DNA of 64,000 nt from Thermoanaerobacter kivui (GTDB taxonomy: Bacteria > Bacillota > Thermoanaerobacteria > Thermoanaerobacterales > Thermoanaerobacteraceae): assembly GCF_000763575.1 (NCBI RefSeq), contig NZ_CP009170.1, positions 893,501 through 957,500 of the forward strand, read 5' to 3'. The translations under genes were made by a program, and so were the position numbers. Below the pieces are notes generated by a model that did no database searches, had not been told where the DNA came from, and worked only from the letters and a program-made list of their open reading frames with translations. Positions 8,128 to 17,766 of the stretch are shown piece by piece. Position 1 is the stretch's first letter. The number at the start of each line of letters is the position of its first letter.

Positions 8128-8804
8128 TGAATGAGGTATATGCTGTAAAGCTGGAAACTCCTATTGAAGAGGGACGACTTTTGGAATTTGTGTCTCCTGC
8201 GAGGAGAAAGGAAATTAAGCAATTTTCGCTTCGAGCTGAACGAATACGGAAACTTGTTGGACAATTGCTCCTTCAATTTGTTTTACAAAACAAGAAAAAG
8301 ATATTTCTGTGTCCATTACAATTTATTCGAAATGATTGGGGAAAGCCTTCTATTGCTGGTCTTGAGGGTGTTCATTTTAACATTTCTCATTCTTATGATT
8401 GTGTTGTTTGCGGAATCAGCTTACTTCCAATTGGTATAGATGTGGAGAAAGTCAGAGAAATAAATACAAATATTGCCAACCGCTTTTTTTCTACCGAAGA
8501 AATTGAATACGTTAATATGAAAAATGGAAATGAGCGATTGGAACGCTTTTTTCAAATTTGGACAAGAAAAGAAAGCTACGTTAAAGCAGTTGGAAAAGGA
8601 TTAATGATTCCGCTTAATAGTTTTAATATAACGCCTGTGAAGGTTTCTCAACTCTATGACCAGAATGGGTTTATCTATTATATAAAAGATTATCACTTAA
8701 AAGATGGTTACAAGTTAGCCATATGTTCTCAAAGTAATGAGTTTTTTGATGATGTTGAATTCATAACAATAAGAGAAATCCTGGATGGTCTACAGGCCTC
8801 TTAA
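8127..8804 (+). CDS. 4'-phosphopantetheinyl transferase, Sfp type
   Basis: Transfers the phosphopantetheine arm of CoA to the carrier-protein serine. The Mg-binding and catalytic motifs are GIDVEKV (around residue 100) and the FxxxWTRKESYVKAVGKGL segment (around 150). Its 225 residues match the Sfp/Gsp class used by NRPS systems rather than the short AcpS of fatty acid synthesis. The start is ATG 8127, overlapping the Nudix stop (TGATG). It would activate both the free carrier protein at 10.3 kb and the PCP domain of the NRPS, so the operon brings its own activating enzyme. Confidence 0.92.
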   Translation: MNEVYAVKLETPIEEGRLLEFVSPARRKEIKQFSLRAERIRKLVGQLLLQFVLQNKKKIFLCPLQFIRNDWGKPSIAGLEGVHFNISHSYDCVVCGISLLPIGIDVEKVREINTNIANRFFSTEEIEYVNMKNGNERLERFFQIWTRKESYVKAVGKGLMIPLNSFNITPVKVSQLYDQNGFIYYIKDYHLKDGYKLAICSQSNEFFDDVEFITIREILDGLQAS

Positions 8805-8823
8805 CAAAGAAAGGGAGGGGGCT

Positions 8824-10320
8824 TTGTCTATTGTATATTGGCGATATTTAGCAAAGTGGGAAAATAGTCCCAAAATAGCGATCAAACAAAAAAACCGCTC
8901 GATTAGTTATTCAGAGCTATATGAAAAATCAACTCTTGCTGCAAGGCAAATACAAAAAGAGAAAAAACCGAATATCGGTATTTATTTACCCAATTCGATT
9001 GATTATGCTATATCTTATTTTGGAATTACTTTAGCGAAAAAGTGTATTGTGCCGATTCCAATTGAATTTACAATAAAAGAAATTCGAGACACTGTCTTGC
9101 ACTGTGAGCTAAGTGCAATTATTACCAATCTCGCCAACTTAGAAAAACTTAAACCATTAAAGATGGCTTTCCCCCAATCGCTTAGGATTCTAACCATAGA
9201 AGATCTTTTAAGTAACAATAATATTTCAGAACAAGAAAACAATATTCCCTTGGCTTCCGAATCCAGCGAACATGATGTTGCCATTATGTTATGTTCGTCT
9301 GGAACTACAGGTAGCTCTAAACGAGTTATGCTAACCCACCATAATTTAATTACTAATATCAAGTCCAACATTTTATCTTTAAGTTTTAACCAAGATGATA
9401 TTACCCTAATCGTTCTTCCTATGTACTTTGGATATTGTAATACTGCCCAATTCCTCACTCATCTATATGTAGGAGCGACCATTGTAATTAATGAACCTCC
9501 TTTTACACCACAGTCTCTTTTAAGCACTATTCAGAAGGAGAAAATTACAAATTTTACAGCAGTTCCGAGTATATTGGTTATGTTAATGCAGTTCAAAAGA
9601 AAAGATCAATATGACTTGCATTCCCTAAAAATGGTTTGTTTTGGAGGAGGAATTATTGCAGAAGAGATCATTAAAGGTTTAATTGAAGCGTTCCCAACTG
9701 TTGGGTTTGTTCATACGTATGGCCTAACAGAAGCATCACCCCGATTAACCTGTTTGCTTCCCAGTGATGCACTTAGGAAAATAGGCTCAGTAGGGAAACC
9801 AATTCCTTTTGTTCAAGTGAAAGTTGTTGATGAAAATGGGAAAGAAAAGAAAATAGGAGAAGTCGGAGAAATTATCGCATTCGGGGAAAACATCATGAAG
9901 GGTTACTATAAAGACGAAGAAGCGACCCGAAAAGCGATCAGAAATGGTTGGCTTTATACGGGTGACCTTGGATACTTTGATGAAGAGGGATATCTCTATA
10001 TTGTTGGAAGAAAGAAAAACATCATTATAAGTAAGAGTATCAATATATTACCCGAAGAAATAGAAAAAGTGTTATTAAATCATCCATTGGTAAAAGAAGT
10101 GTGCGTAACAAGTGAGCCAGATGAGGTTTTGGGAGAAGCTGTCATTGCAAAAGTAGTTCCTTCCAGTTCAATGCCAAGCACCGAAATAGAAAATATATTG
10201 GAAGATTACTGCAGGGAAAATCTTGCTACTTTTAAGATCCCGAAAAGGATCGACATTGTTCCTTCCTTAGATAAAACTTATACAGGAAAAATCAAGAGAA
10301 ATTATAACGAAAGGAGATAG
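8824..10320 (+). CDS. Acyl-AMP/acyl-CoA ligase (ANL superfamily)
   Basis: 498-residue adenylate-forming enzyme that activates a carboxylic acid as acyl-AMP and loads it onto CoA or a carrier protein. It has the P-loop SSGTTGSSK, the A5-like YGLTEASPR, YTGDLGYFDEEGYLYIVGR and the C-terminal lysine in TYTGKIKR. I choose TTG 8824 (MSIVYWRY) because GAAAGGGAGGGGG lies just upstream; the ATG at 8785 is inside the preceding gene and lacks a ribosome site. It is followed after four bases by a free carrier protein, strongly suggesting the acyl group goes to that protein. The acid cannot be named from sequence. Confidence 0.9.
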   Translation: MSIVYWRYLAKWENSPKIAIKQKNRSISYSELYEKSTLAARQIQKEKKPNIGIYLPNSIDYAISYFGITLAKKCIVPIPIEFTIKEIRDTVLHCELSAIITNLANLEKLKPLKMAFPQSLRILTIEDLLSNNNISEQENNIPLASESSEHDVAIMLCSSGTTGSSKRVMLTHHNLITNIKSNILSLSFNQDDITLIVLPMYFGYCNTAQFLTHLYVGATIVINEPPFTPQSLLSTIQKEKITNFTAVPSILVMLMQFKRKDQYDLHSLKMVCFGGGIIAEEIIKGLIEAFPTVGFVHTYGLTEASPRLTCLLPSDALRKIGSVGKPIPFVQVKVVDENGKEKKIGEVGEIIAFGENIMKGYYKDEEATRKAIRNGWLYTGDLGYFDEEGYLYIVGRKKNIIISKSINILPEEIEKVLLNHPLVKEVCVTSEPDEVLGEAVIAKVVPSSSMPSTEIENILEDYCRENLATFKIPKRIDIVPSLDKTYTGKIKRNYNERR

Positions 10321-10324
10321 ATAA

Positions 10325-10582
10325 ATGTTAGAAAAATTAAAAAAGATTGTTATCAAACATGCAAGAAAAAAGGTAACTGAAAATGAACTAACAGAAAATA
10401 CCGATCTGGTAAAAGATCTCTGTTATGAATCAATTAATGTTGTTCAGTTAATGGCAGATTTTGAAGCAAATTTTGATTTTGTCTTTGAAGATGATGAAAT
10501 TGACTTTGACGTGATTTGTAATTTTGGGAAATTGAGTAAATTTGTTCAGATGAAAGTAGAAGCAAATGCAACTAAACAATAG
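10325..10582 (+). CDS. Free-standing acyl/peptidyl carrier protein
   Basis: 85-residue acidic helical protein of carrier-protein size. The attachment serine is Ser36 in CYESINVVQLM, where the common Asp-Ser-Leu is Glu-Ser-Ile. It has AAAGGAGAT upstream. It should be converted to the holo form by the Sfp-type transferase at 8.1 kb and loaded by the ligase immediately upstream. It is distinct from fatty-acid AcpP, being coupled to this operon and carrying an atypical Ser motif. Confidence 0.85.
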   Translation: MLEKLKKIVIKHARKKVTENELTENTDLVKDLCYESINVVQLMADFEANFDFVFEDDEIDFDVICNFGKLSKFVQMKVEANATKQ

Positions 10583-10643
10583 GAACTCTTAAATAAATTC
10601 TAGTTAAATATTATCCTGAATCATACTATACGAGGTGATGTGC

Positions 10644-12126
10644 TTGAAAAACAGTCAAATAACCTTATTGAATACAAATGCAACTGAAACCAAGCAAAGT
10701 TTGCAATATATTCCATTAGTGATAGTTGGATTGGGACCTCATTCCAAACGAATTTACTTTCATTTCTTAATAAAACATGGAATGGCTCCCCAAATAATCG
10801 TTGAATTATCATCTAAAAAACAAGATGTTGAAAAATTTTTAAAGCAAAAAAGACTAGATGGGACTTTGGTTTATTATGTGGATGATTCTGTCAAATATAA
10901 TGAAGTATTACCCGAAAAGGTTCAATCCGAATTAAAAAAACTTTTGTCCCAAAACCGTATTACCCATGCTATTATTTCTACAGAGCCAAAAGCCCATTTT
11001 TCATATATCCGATTCTTTTTACAATCCGATATTCACATATTAGTGGACAAGCCAATCACTTCGCCTGTAGATGTTGCTAATGATGAAAGAATGGCAAAGA
11101 AAATAATAGATGATTATAGTGCCATTATCGATGTTTACAAAGAAAAGAAAAAGAAAGGTATAAACTGCATAGTTCAATGCCAACGAAGATGGCACGAAGG
11201 ATATATGTTCATACGTAGGTTGTTAAAAGACACAATTTCCAAATATCAAATACCTATCACCTCAATGGAAATATATCATTGTGATGGAATGTGGAATATG
11301 CCCGATGAATTCTTGTTTAGAGAAAACCACCCATATAAATATGGTTATGGAAAGCTATTTCATAGTGGGTATCATTTTTTCGACTTAATGAGTTGGATGA
11401 TTTCCCTGAATAACATTCTTGAACAAAAGAAAATAGACAATGTTGAACTATACACAGCAGTAATAAGGCCAAATGATTTTCTTTGAAATCATTAATAAAG
11501 AGGATTATCACCGTTTGTTTGGAACAACTAAATTTGACAACTTGTTTGAAAATAAAGCGACGCTAAATCTAGACAGTTTTGGCGAAATAGATTGTTGCAG
11601 TTTAATTCAATTCAAAAAAGCCGAAACACCTATTACGATATGTAGTGTAAATCTTCTTCAAAACGGATTTTCCCGCCGTGCTTGGACTGAACTTCCAGAA
11701 GATACCTATAAAGGTAACGGAAGAGTCCGTCATGAGCGAGTGAATATACAAGTGGGACCATTGATGAATATACAGGTTCACAGTTATCAGTCTACTGAGA
11801 TTAAGGACAGAGGTTTAATCAATCATAATGATGTAGGAGCAGTAGAACATTTTGATATTTATGTTTTTCGAAATGTCGGTTTGATTGGCGGAAAGCCTTT
11901 TGAAAAGATTGCTATAAATGATATTGTGAAAGAGGAGCAATCTTCCTCTTTTATTGGCTACAATGAACGGGCAAGGGAGAATTGTTTGATGAATTTCTTA
12001 AACAATGTTCCGACTCATTCAGATATATTGGACCATGAAATGACAATCAAATTACTCTCACATACCTATTTATCTATTGCAAAACGCAAACATAAAGAAA
12101 ATCCTATCGTTCAATTTGCTTTGTAA
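10644..12126 (+). pseudogene. Gfo/Idh/MocA-like oxidoreductase broken by a one-base frameshift
   Basis: Two overlapping frames form one protein of about 493 residues. The first (10644-11486) holds the Rossmann dinucleotide-binding start VIVGLGPHSKRIYF, the LVDKPITS motif (equivalent to EKP of the family) and HSGYHFFDLMSWM. The second (from about 11475 to 12126) continues at IRPNDF/FEIINKEDYH through the C-terminal domain. One extra base in GATTTTCTTTGAAATC around 11477-11483 splits them. TTG 10644 follows CGAGGTG. It would oxidise or reduce a sugar-like or cyclitol-like substrate with NAD(P). If the frameshift is real, the pathway step is lost; a sequencing error is possible. Confidence 0.72.
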
Positions 12127-12140
12127 AAGGGGTTGGAACG

Positions 12141-13424
12141 ATGATAAACGAAATATTTTTTGGTGAAAAAAAAGATAAAATTTATTCAGCTCTGAAAAAC
12201 GTACTGGAAAACGTTCCGTACTATCGTGAAAATTGGGGTTTTAAATTGCCTCCAATAGAAAAATTTGATTATTCCTTTTTCCAACAATTTGTGCCGATTT
12301 TAGAAAAAGATGAGGTTAGAACTCATAATGACCAATTTATTTCTACCAGATACGACAAAAATGAACTAACATTCGATGTAACAAGTGGGACAACAGGAAA
12401 TCCTCTCCTTTGTTACAAGTCAAAAAAGGAAAGGCTAAAAAGAGCAAACGAACTTTGGAAGCAACGAAGAATGTTTGTTCCAGACCTATCAGTGTATGAT
12501 AGATTCGCTCGCTTCTATGCTTATCGCATGAATGAAGAGTATTTAATCACTAACAAAGTTTTGCACCGAGGCAATGAGCTTCATATCCCTCTTTTCGATT
12601 ATAGTGAAGATAGAATAGAAGAGTATTTGAGTGAAATATCTCAATTTCATCCAAGATGGATGCATGGTCCGTCTACTGCTATTTTTAATTTAGCCAAACA
12701 TGCAAAATCGAAAAAGATTGATTTAAAAATTGAATTGATAGAACTTAATGGAGAATTCGTTACGGATATCCAACAGTCCTTAATTAAAGAAGTCTTTCAG
12801 TGTAAAGTGGCAAATCATTATGGAAGCCGAGAATTTTGGGCAATGGCTTATAGCTGCGAAGAAGGTCATTTGCATGTATTGGATGAAAGCCTTTTTATTG
12901 AGTCTATATACAATGAATCTTTGCAAGATTATGAACTGGTCGTCACTTCTCTGAGCAACGATGCATGGCCTTTGATTCGATATAAAATCGGGGACGTAGG
13001 AACCATCGAAAAAATCAGTTGTAATTCTCATTCATCTTCTTATGTGCTTCATCTAAAAAAGGGAAGGATAGCAGATTACTTTACACTTGCAGGGAACAAA
13101 TATATCAATGCAATTACGTTCTCTGGTATTATACGGGGACTGAGCAATATTAAAGGCAGTTTGGTGGTTTATCAATATCAAGTCCTTAAAGTAGCGGAAA
13201 ACGAATTAATCATAAAGTTATGCATGAACAAAGAAAATGCTGAGAATATCAAATCATTTATTGTTCGATTAGGAACAGAAATTCGAAAAATCATTGGGAA
13301 CGAAATCATTCTTCACTTTAAGATAGTCGATTCTATTCAACCAGACCCCAAAACAGGTAAGTGCAGAGATTTTGTAGACCTAACAAAGAAAGGGGTAGAA
13401 TATGAAAGGGCATTATTGGAATAA
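12141..13424 (+). CDS. PaaK/CapK-like adenylate-forming enzyme
   Basis: 427-residue relative of phenylacetate-CoA ligase and CapK, a divergent ANL branch. The ATP-binding loop is DVTSGTTGNPLLCYKS near residue 75. NHYGSREFWAMAYSC and LIRYKIGDVGTIE follow as later family motifs. GGGGTTGGAACG precedes the ATG. It probably activates an aryl or other carboxylic acid. It is the third adenylating enzyme in the operon besides the acyl ligase and the NRPS A domain. Its last 23 bases overlap the NRPS start. Confidence 0.85.
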   Translation: MINEIFFGEKKDKIYSALKNVLENVPYYRENWGFKLPPIEKFDYSFFQQFVPILEKDEVRTHNDQFISTRYDKNELTFDVTSGTTGNPLLCYKSKKERLKRANELWKQRRMFVPDLSVYDRFARFYAYRMNEEYLITNKVLHRGNELHIPLFDYSEDRIEEYLSEISQFHPRWMHGPSTAIFNLAKHAKSKKIDLKIELIELNGEFVTDIQQSLIKEVFQCKVANHYGSREFWAMAYSCEEGHLHVLDESLFIESIYNESLQDYELVVTSLSNDAWPLIRYKIGDVGTIEKISCNSHSSSYVLHLKKGRIADYFTLAGNKYINAITFSGIIRGLSNIKGSLVVYQYQVLKVAENELIIKLCMNKENAENIKSFIVRLGTEIRKIIGNEIILHFKIVDSIQPDPKTGKCRDFVDLTKKGVEYERALLE

Positions 13425-16400
13425 AGTAAGTTTAATTGAACTATTAGAAAATAAATTTCAGCAATATCAAGACCGAACAGCAGTTATATATGAAGGAAAC
13501 AGCCTGACGTATCGAGCCTTAAATAATAGGGCAAATCACTTGGCAAAAAAATTAAGGAATAAAGGAATTGTTCCAAATGACATTGTTGCAATTTGTTCTG
13601 AACGATCTCTCCATTTAATGGTCGGCATCCTTGCGATTATGAAAGCAGGAGGTGTTTACCTGCCAATTGAAGCAACTACTCCTTTAGAAAGAGTAGAGTA
13701 CATGCTGAGAAATAGCAACGCAAAGCTGTTTCTCACGTATAAAAAATATCAAGAAAAAACCTCTTCCTTCATTCCAAGTATTTTTTTAGATGAAGAAATC
13801 AACGAAGAAGAGTGCGAAAATCCCCGTCCCTGCTTAACAACACCCAATGACCCGCTATATGCTATTTACACATCAGGAACAACAGGTCTTCCAAAGGGAA
13901 CGGTATTAAGAAATAATTCGTTTGTAAATCTGATTGAATGGTATACCGAGGAGATCAAATTAGACAAGGATGAAACCACGCTTGTCTATACTCCTGTTAG
14001 TTTTGATGCTACACAAAAAAGCATTTTTTCACCATTATTAACAGGCGGAAGATTATTGTTGGCATCTTCTGACCCTTACGACCCATCGGTTATATTAAAA
14101 TACATTCAGGATTATCAAGTGAACCATATTATTGCCACGCCGAGTTCTTTTTATCCTATTTTATATTTAGCTGAAAAAGAAAGATTTGAAACCTTACGAA
14201 GTCTAAGAATTTTATCTTTAAACGGAGAAACTATCAATATCAAGAACTTAAAAAATTGGTTGCGTTCTTATAACTGCAATGCAACGGTTTACAATCTTTA
14301 TGGTCCATCGGAATGTGCGGATATTTCTATTGCAAGAAAACTTAACCCATATCCGTTGCTCCGAGACGATGAAGGAACTATCATCGGCAGACCGATCCCC
14401 AATGTAAATGCCTATGTGCTAAATGAGAGCGGTCAATTAGCTGATATAGGAGAAATTGGTGAGTTGTATTTAGGCGGAATCTGCGTGGGAAACGGTTATT
14501 TCGACAAGTCCTTGAATAAAGGAAAATTCGTTCCAAATCCTTTCAATGAAAATGAAATCATTTATAAAACGGGAGATTTGGTGCGGATTTTGGAAGATGG
14601 CAACATTCAATATATTGGAAGAGTTGACAATCAGGTAAAAATAAGAGGGCAACGAGTTGAACTGGAGGAAATAGAAAACGTAGCACTTCGCTATCCAGGG
14701 ATTCTTCAATGTACGGTTACTTTTGACTCTGACAAAAATTGCTTGACACTCTATTATTTTTCAAAGGAAATTTTAAATCCAGAAGAGATTCGCTCATTTT
14801 TAAAAAATAAACTTTCTGGTTATAGCGTTCCGTCGTTTTTGTATCAAGTGTCAAAGATACCATTAAACAAAAACGGAAAAGTTGACCGTCCATCTTTACC
14901 CAAATATATTATTAAGACTGAAACGAAAAAGGAAGAAGAATGGAGCGAGTTAGAATTAAAAATTAAGGAAGTATGGAAAGAAGTGATTTATACTGATGTG
15001 AAAAAAGACGATATTTTCTTTCACGTTGGTGGCGATTCTTTAAGTGCGTACGTTATTCTTAATGGTTTATACGATGTGTTTAAAGTAAAAATTACGATGA
15101 AAGAGTTTTATGAAAATCCTACAATATCAGGACTTTCAAAGCTAATCAAAGAAAAACTGTCACAAGGTGCTTCTGAAGAACCCAAGAAAAACCTCGAACA
15201 AATAGGAGCCAATATTGCTCGGACATTATCAGAAGTAGATTTGCAACAAATAAAGCTAAAATATCAGGAGATCAATCAAAATCTATTTGAAACAGTGATT
15301 AACTCCAACATCAGACATGAATATTCATTTCCTTATTTCCGAAAAAGCAAGCACGGTTTTAAGGGGAAAAAATCAGATATTTATCACTTTGTTTATGAAG
15401 TTGTTCTGGATAACACATCGGTACAAGAAATTCAAATGATGTTCAATAAACTTTTAGAAAGTCAAGTTCTCCTTAGAACCACATTAAAGGAACAGGGGAA
15501 AGAATTTATTTGTAATGAGTATTCATATTCCCCTGCGAATATAGACTTCATTGACATTAGTGCTTACGATGAAGAATCTCAAAAGAAAATAGAAAAATTA
15601 CTATTGAATGAGATGAAAGATTCGATTTATCAAAATTGGGAGAACCCTCAATTATATTATCGGATGTGTTTACTAAAGATCAATGTTACAAAGTATAAAC
15701 TGTTATTTGTATTTGAACATCTTATTTCAGATACAGAAACGGGAAGGATTTTGAACGAGTATTTTAAATCTCCAAGCTATAGTTCTTCTATTGTTCAGAC
15801 AGATGATTTCAGGCTTTTCTTAGAAGAAATCTATAGGTTAAACAAAGACGAAAAATTGACAAAATATAAGGACTCATCTCAATATCGTTCGCTTCGGAAC
15901 GAAATTGAACTCTTTTATCAGAAGAATCCATCTTACAAAAAAGGGAATCCGATAATACTGTCAAGTCCCAAAATATTAGAAATTGATATGCGAACTATTG
16001 ATAGGAAAGTTGGAAATATTCCTATGCATTATTTCTTGTATATTTGCACGAATTTATTAAGTATTGCGTTCAAATTAAAGAAGATTCCAATACGAATTTT
16101 TGTAAACAAAAGGAATTATGGAAAGCTCAATTTTTACAACACTATCGGTGATTTTTCGGAAACAATTCCTGTAGTCTTTGATGCGGAACTGCAAAGCGGA
16201 GAACTATATTACCTACAATACAAAGAAAATAATGACTATTTAACGAATAACAAAATAGCGTTGAAAAGTTTCAGAGATGATCCCGAAATCTTCAATGTTA
16301 TCTATTTGAGTTGTCCATTTACGTACAACTTTTTAGGAGAACTAACAGATGAAGAGGATAGGTATTACAAGGAAAATGCCTCTAATTTCCATAGCCTCCC

Positions 16401-16539
16401 ATATCCAATATTAGGTTATTGCAAAGAAAATCAGATGACCATCATTATTAATAATGGATTAAAAATGGAGGAGGTGGAAGAGTTTGAACAATTCCTAAAG
16501 TCACTAAAAATTTCCTATAAACTTACAAACAAGGAGTGA
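13402..16539 (+). CDS. Nonribosomal peptide synthetase, single module: adenylation - PCP - condensation-like
   Basis: 1045 residues. The adenylation domain (about 10-500) has YTSGTTGLPKG near residue 156, FDATQKS in the substrate pocket (the Asp expected for alpha-amino acids), NLYGPSECA, YKTGDLVR and NKNGKVDRP with the catalytic lysine near 493. The PCP domain (about 515-590) carries the attachment Ser546 in HVGGDSLSAY. The rest (about 640-1045) resembles a condensation domain. Its HHxxxDG motif appears as EHLISDTETG around His773-Asp777, so the first His and the Gly are changed while the second His and the Asp remain. There is no thioesterase. The start overlaps the PaaK-like gene and has AAAGGGG. 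Confidence 0.9.
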   Translation: MKGHYWNKVSLIELLENKFQQYQDRTAVIYEGNSLTYRALNNRANHLAKKLRNKGIVPNDIVAICSERSLHLMVGILAIMKAGGVYLPIEATTPLERVEYMLRNSNAKLFLTYKKYQEKTSSFIPSIFLDEEINEEECENPRPCLTTPNDPLYAIYTSGTTGLPKGTVLRNNSFVNLIEWYTEEIKLDKDETTLVYTPVSFDATQKSIFSPLLTGGRLLLASSDPYDPSVILKYIQDYQVNHIIATPSSFYPILYLAEKERFETLRSLRILSLNGETINIKNLKNWLRSYNCNATVYNLYGPSECADISIARKLNPYPLLRDDEGTIIGRPIPNVNAYVLNESGQLADIGEIGELYLGGICVGNGYFDKSLNKGKFVPNPFNENEIIYKTGDLVRILEDGNIQYIGRVDNQVKIRGQRVELEEIENVALRYPGILQCTVTFDSDKNCLTLYYFSKEILNPEEIRSFLKNKLSGYSVPSFLYQVSKIPLNKNGKVDRPSLPKYIIKTETKKEEEWSELELKIKEVWKEVIYTDVKKDDIFFHVGGDSLSAYVILNGLYDVFKVKITMKEFYENPTISGLSKLIKEKLSQGASEEPKKNLEQIGANIARTLSEVDLQQIKLKYQEINQNLFETVINSNIRHEYSFPYFRKSKHGFKGKKSDIYHFVYEVVLDNTSVQEIQMMFNKLLESQVLLRTTLKEQGKEFICNEYSYSPANIDFIDISAYDEESQKKIEKLLLNEMKDSIYQNWENPQLYYRMCLLKINVTKYKLLFVFEHLISDTETGRILNEYFKSPSYSSSIVQTDDFRLFLEEIYRLNKDEKLTKYKDSSQYRSLRNEIELFYQKNPSYKKGNPIILSSPKILEIDMRTIDRKVGNIPMHYFLYICTNLLSIAFKLKKIPIRIFVNKRNYGKLNFYNTIGDFSETIPVVFDAELQSGELYYLQYKENNDYLTNNKIALKSFRDDPEIFNVIYLSCPFTYNFLGELTDEEDRYYKENASNFHSLPYPILGYCKENQMTIIINNGLKMEEVEEFEQFLKSLKISYKLTNKE

Positions 16540-16545
16540 TGTTAA

Positions 16546-17766
16546 GTGAGTAAGCACGTTATGGTTTTTGGCGGATTCTTTCCTCTTCATGAAAGATTAG
16601 TTGAAATGGGGGCAAGTTTAACCATTTTGACAACAACAGACAAGATTAAAGCACATTACCCCAAAATATATAAGAGAGTAGTCACTTTAGAAAAAGGAGC
16701 AAAAAGAGAAGATTGGATTGCAATGGCAAAAGCCATTGATGAAATCGAAAAAGTGGATGCTATAGGAGCTTTTCAAGATTATCTGCAAAAAGAAGCCGCA
16801 TGGGCTGCAGAAGCATTAAACCTTCCGTTTGATAATACAGCAGATGTTGTAAGGTTAGTTGAAAACAAAAATTTAATGAGAGACAGATTGAGAGCAGCTG
16901 GTGTAGATAAAATCAAAAACGCTGTTATCAACAACATTGAAGAAGCTCTTGCTTTTGTATCAGAAGTTTCCTATCCAGTAATCCTCAAGCCGACTGATTC
17001 CATGGGAAGTACAGGAATCTACAAAATTGAGAATGAAAAAGAATTAAGAGAAAAAATTTCCGACTTTAAATCAAAATATCCACATTTGCAGATGTACATG
17101 GAGGAATTTATTGAGGGAGAAGAATTTAGCGTGGAGGCATTCTCTAAAAATGGAACGCATTACGTTTACGGTATCACAAAAAAATACAAGGAATTAGAAC
17201 GGTTCGTTGAGATCGGACATACCGTTCCCGCTGATATACGTTCTGAGAAAGAACAAGAAATCAAGTCTTTTGTAGAAAAAGTTTTAACCTGTTTAGGGGT
17301 AATGAATGGTCCCACGCATACAGAAGTTATGATAAGCAAAGATGGGATCCATGTTGTCGAAACCCACACTCGGTTGGGTGGAGATATGATCCCTGAATTA
17401 TATTCTTACTCAGTAAATAACAAAGTTGACATTTTAGATTTAGTAGCAAGACATACCTTAGGGGAAAATGTAATGGAAGAGTTTAAAAAACATTTTAAAG
17501 GAGAAAAAGAAATATTTGCTTCTATCTTCTATAAAATTCCTGAAAAACTAGGTGTAGTAAAAAGAATTTCGGGATTGTCTGAAGCAAAGGCAAAAGAAGG
17601 GGTACAACAAGTTGAATTATCTGTGAAAGAAGGCGATAAAGTAACAGAATTACTAAATTCCTTTACACGACTTGGATTTGCTATTGCAACTGGAAGAACT
17701 GCAGAAGAATCGCTCCAACGAGCAAAAGAAGCAATTAATTCAATAGAAATGGAGATCGAGGAATGA
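16546..17766 (+). CDS. ATP-grasp ligase
   Basis: 406-residue ATP-grasp enzyme, joining a carboxylate (as acyl phosphate) to an amine. It has an N-terminal preATP-grasp region, VILKPTDSMGSTGIYK (nucleotide-binding glycine loop), MYMEEFIEGEEFSVEAF and the Mg-binding VVETHTRLGGDMIPE. It resembles BacD-type L-amino acid ligases and related natural-product ligases. GTG 16546 has AAGGAG upstream. In context it may form the last amide bond and release or extend the product of the thioesterase-less NRPS; this is inference. Its ATGA end overlaps the exporter gene. Confidence 0.88.
   Translation: MSKHVMVFGGFFPLHERLVEMGASLTILTTTDKIKAHYPKIYKRVVTLEKGAKREDWIAMAKAIDEIEKVDAIGAFQDYLQKEAAWAAEALNLPFDNTADVVRLVENKNLMRDRLRAAGVDKIKNAVINNIEEALAFVSEVSYPVILKPTDSMGSTGIYKIENEKELREKISDFKSKYPHLQMYMEEFIEGEEFSVEAFSKNGTHYVYGITKKYKELERFVEIGHTVPADIRSEKEQEIKSFVEKVLTCLGVMNGPTHTEVMISKDGIHVVETHTRLGGDMIPELYSYSVNNKVDILDLVARHTLGENVMEEFKKHFKGEKEIFASIFYKIPEKLGVVKRISGLSEAKAKEGVQQVELSVKEGDKVTELLNSFTRLGFAIATGRTAEESLQRAKEAINSIEMEIEE

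Noticed and set aside
11460-11490. Programmed ribosomal frameshift in the oxidoreductase
   Set aside because: No classical slippery heptamer with a downstream pseudoknot or upstream Shine-Dalgarno-like stimulator is apparent; a plain indel is simpler.
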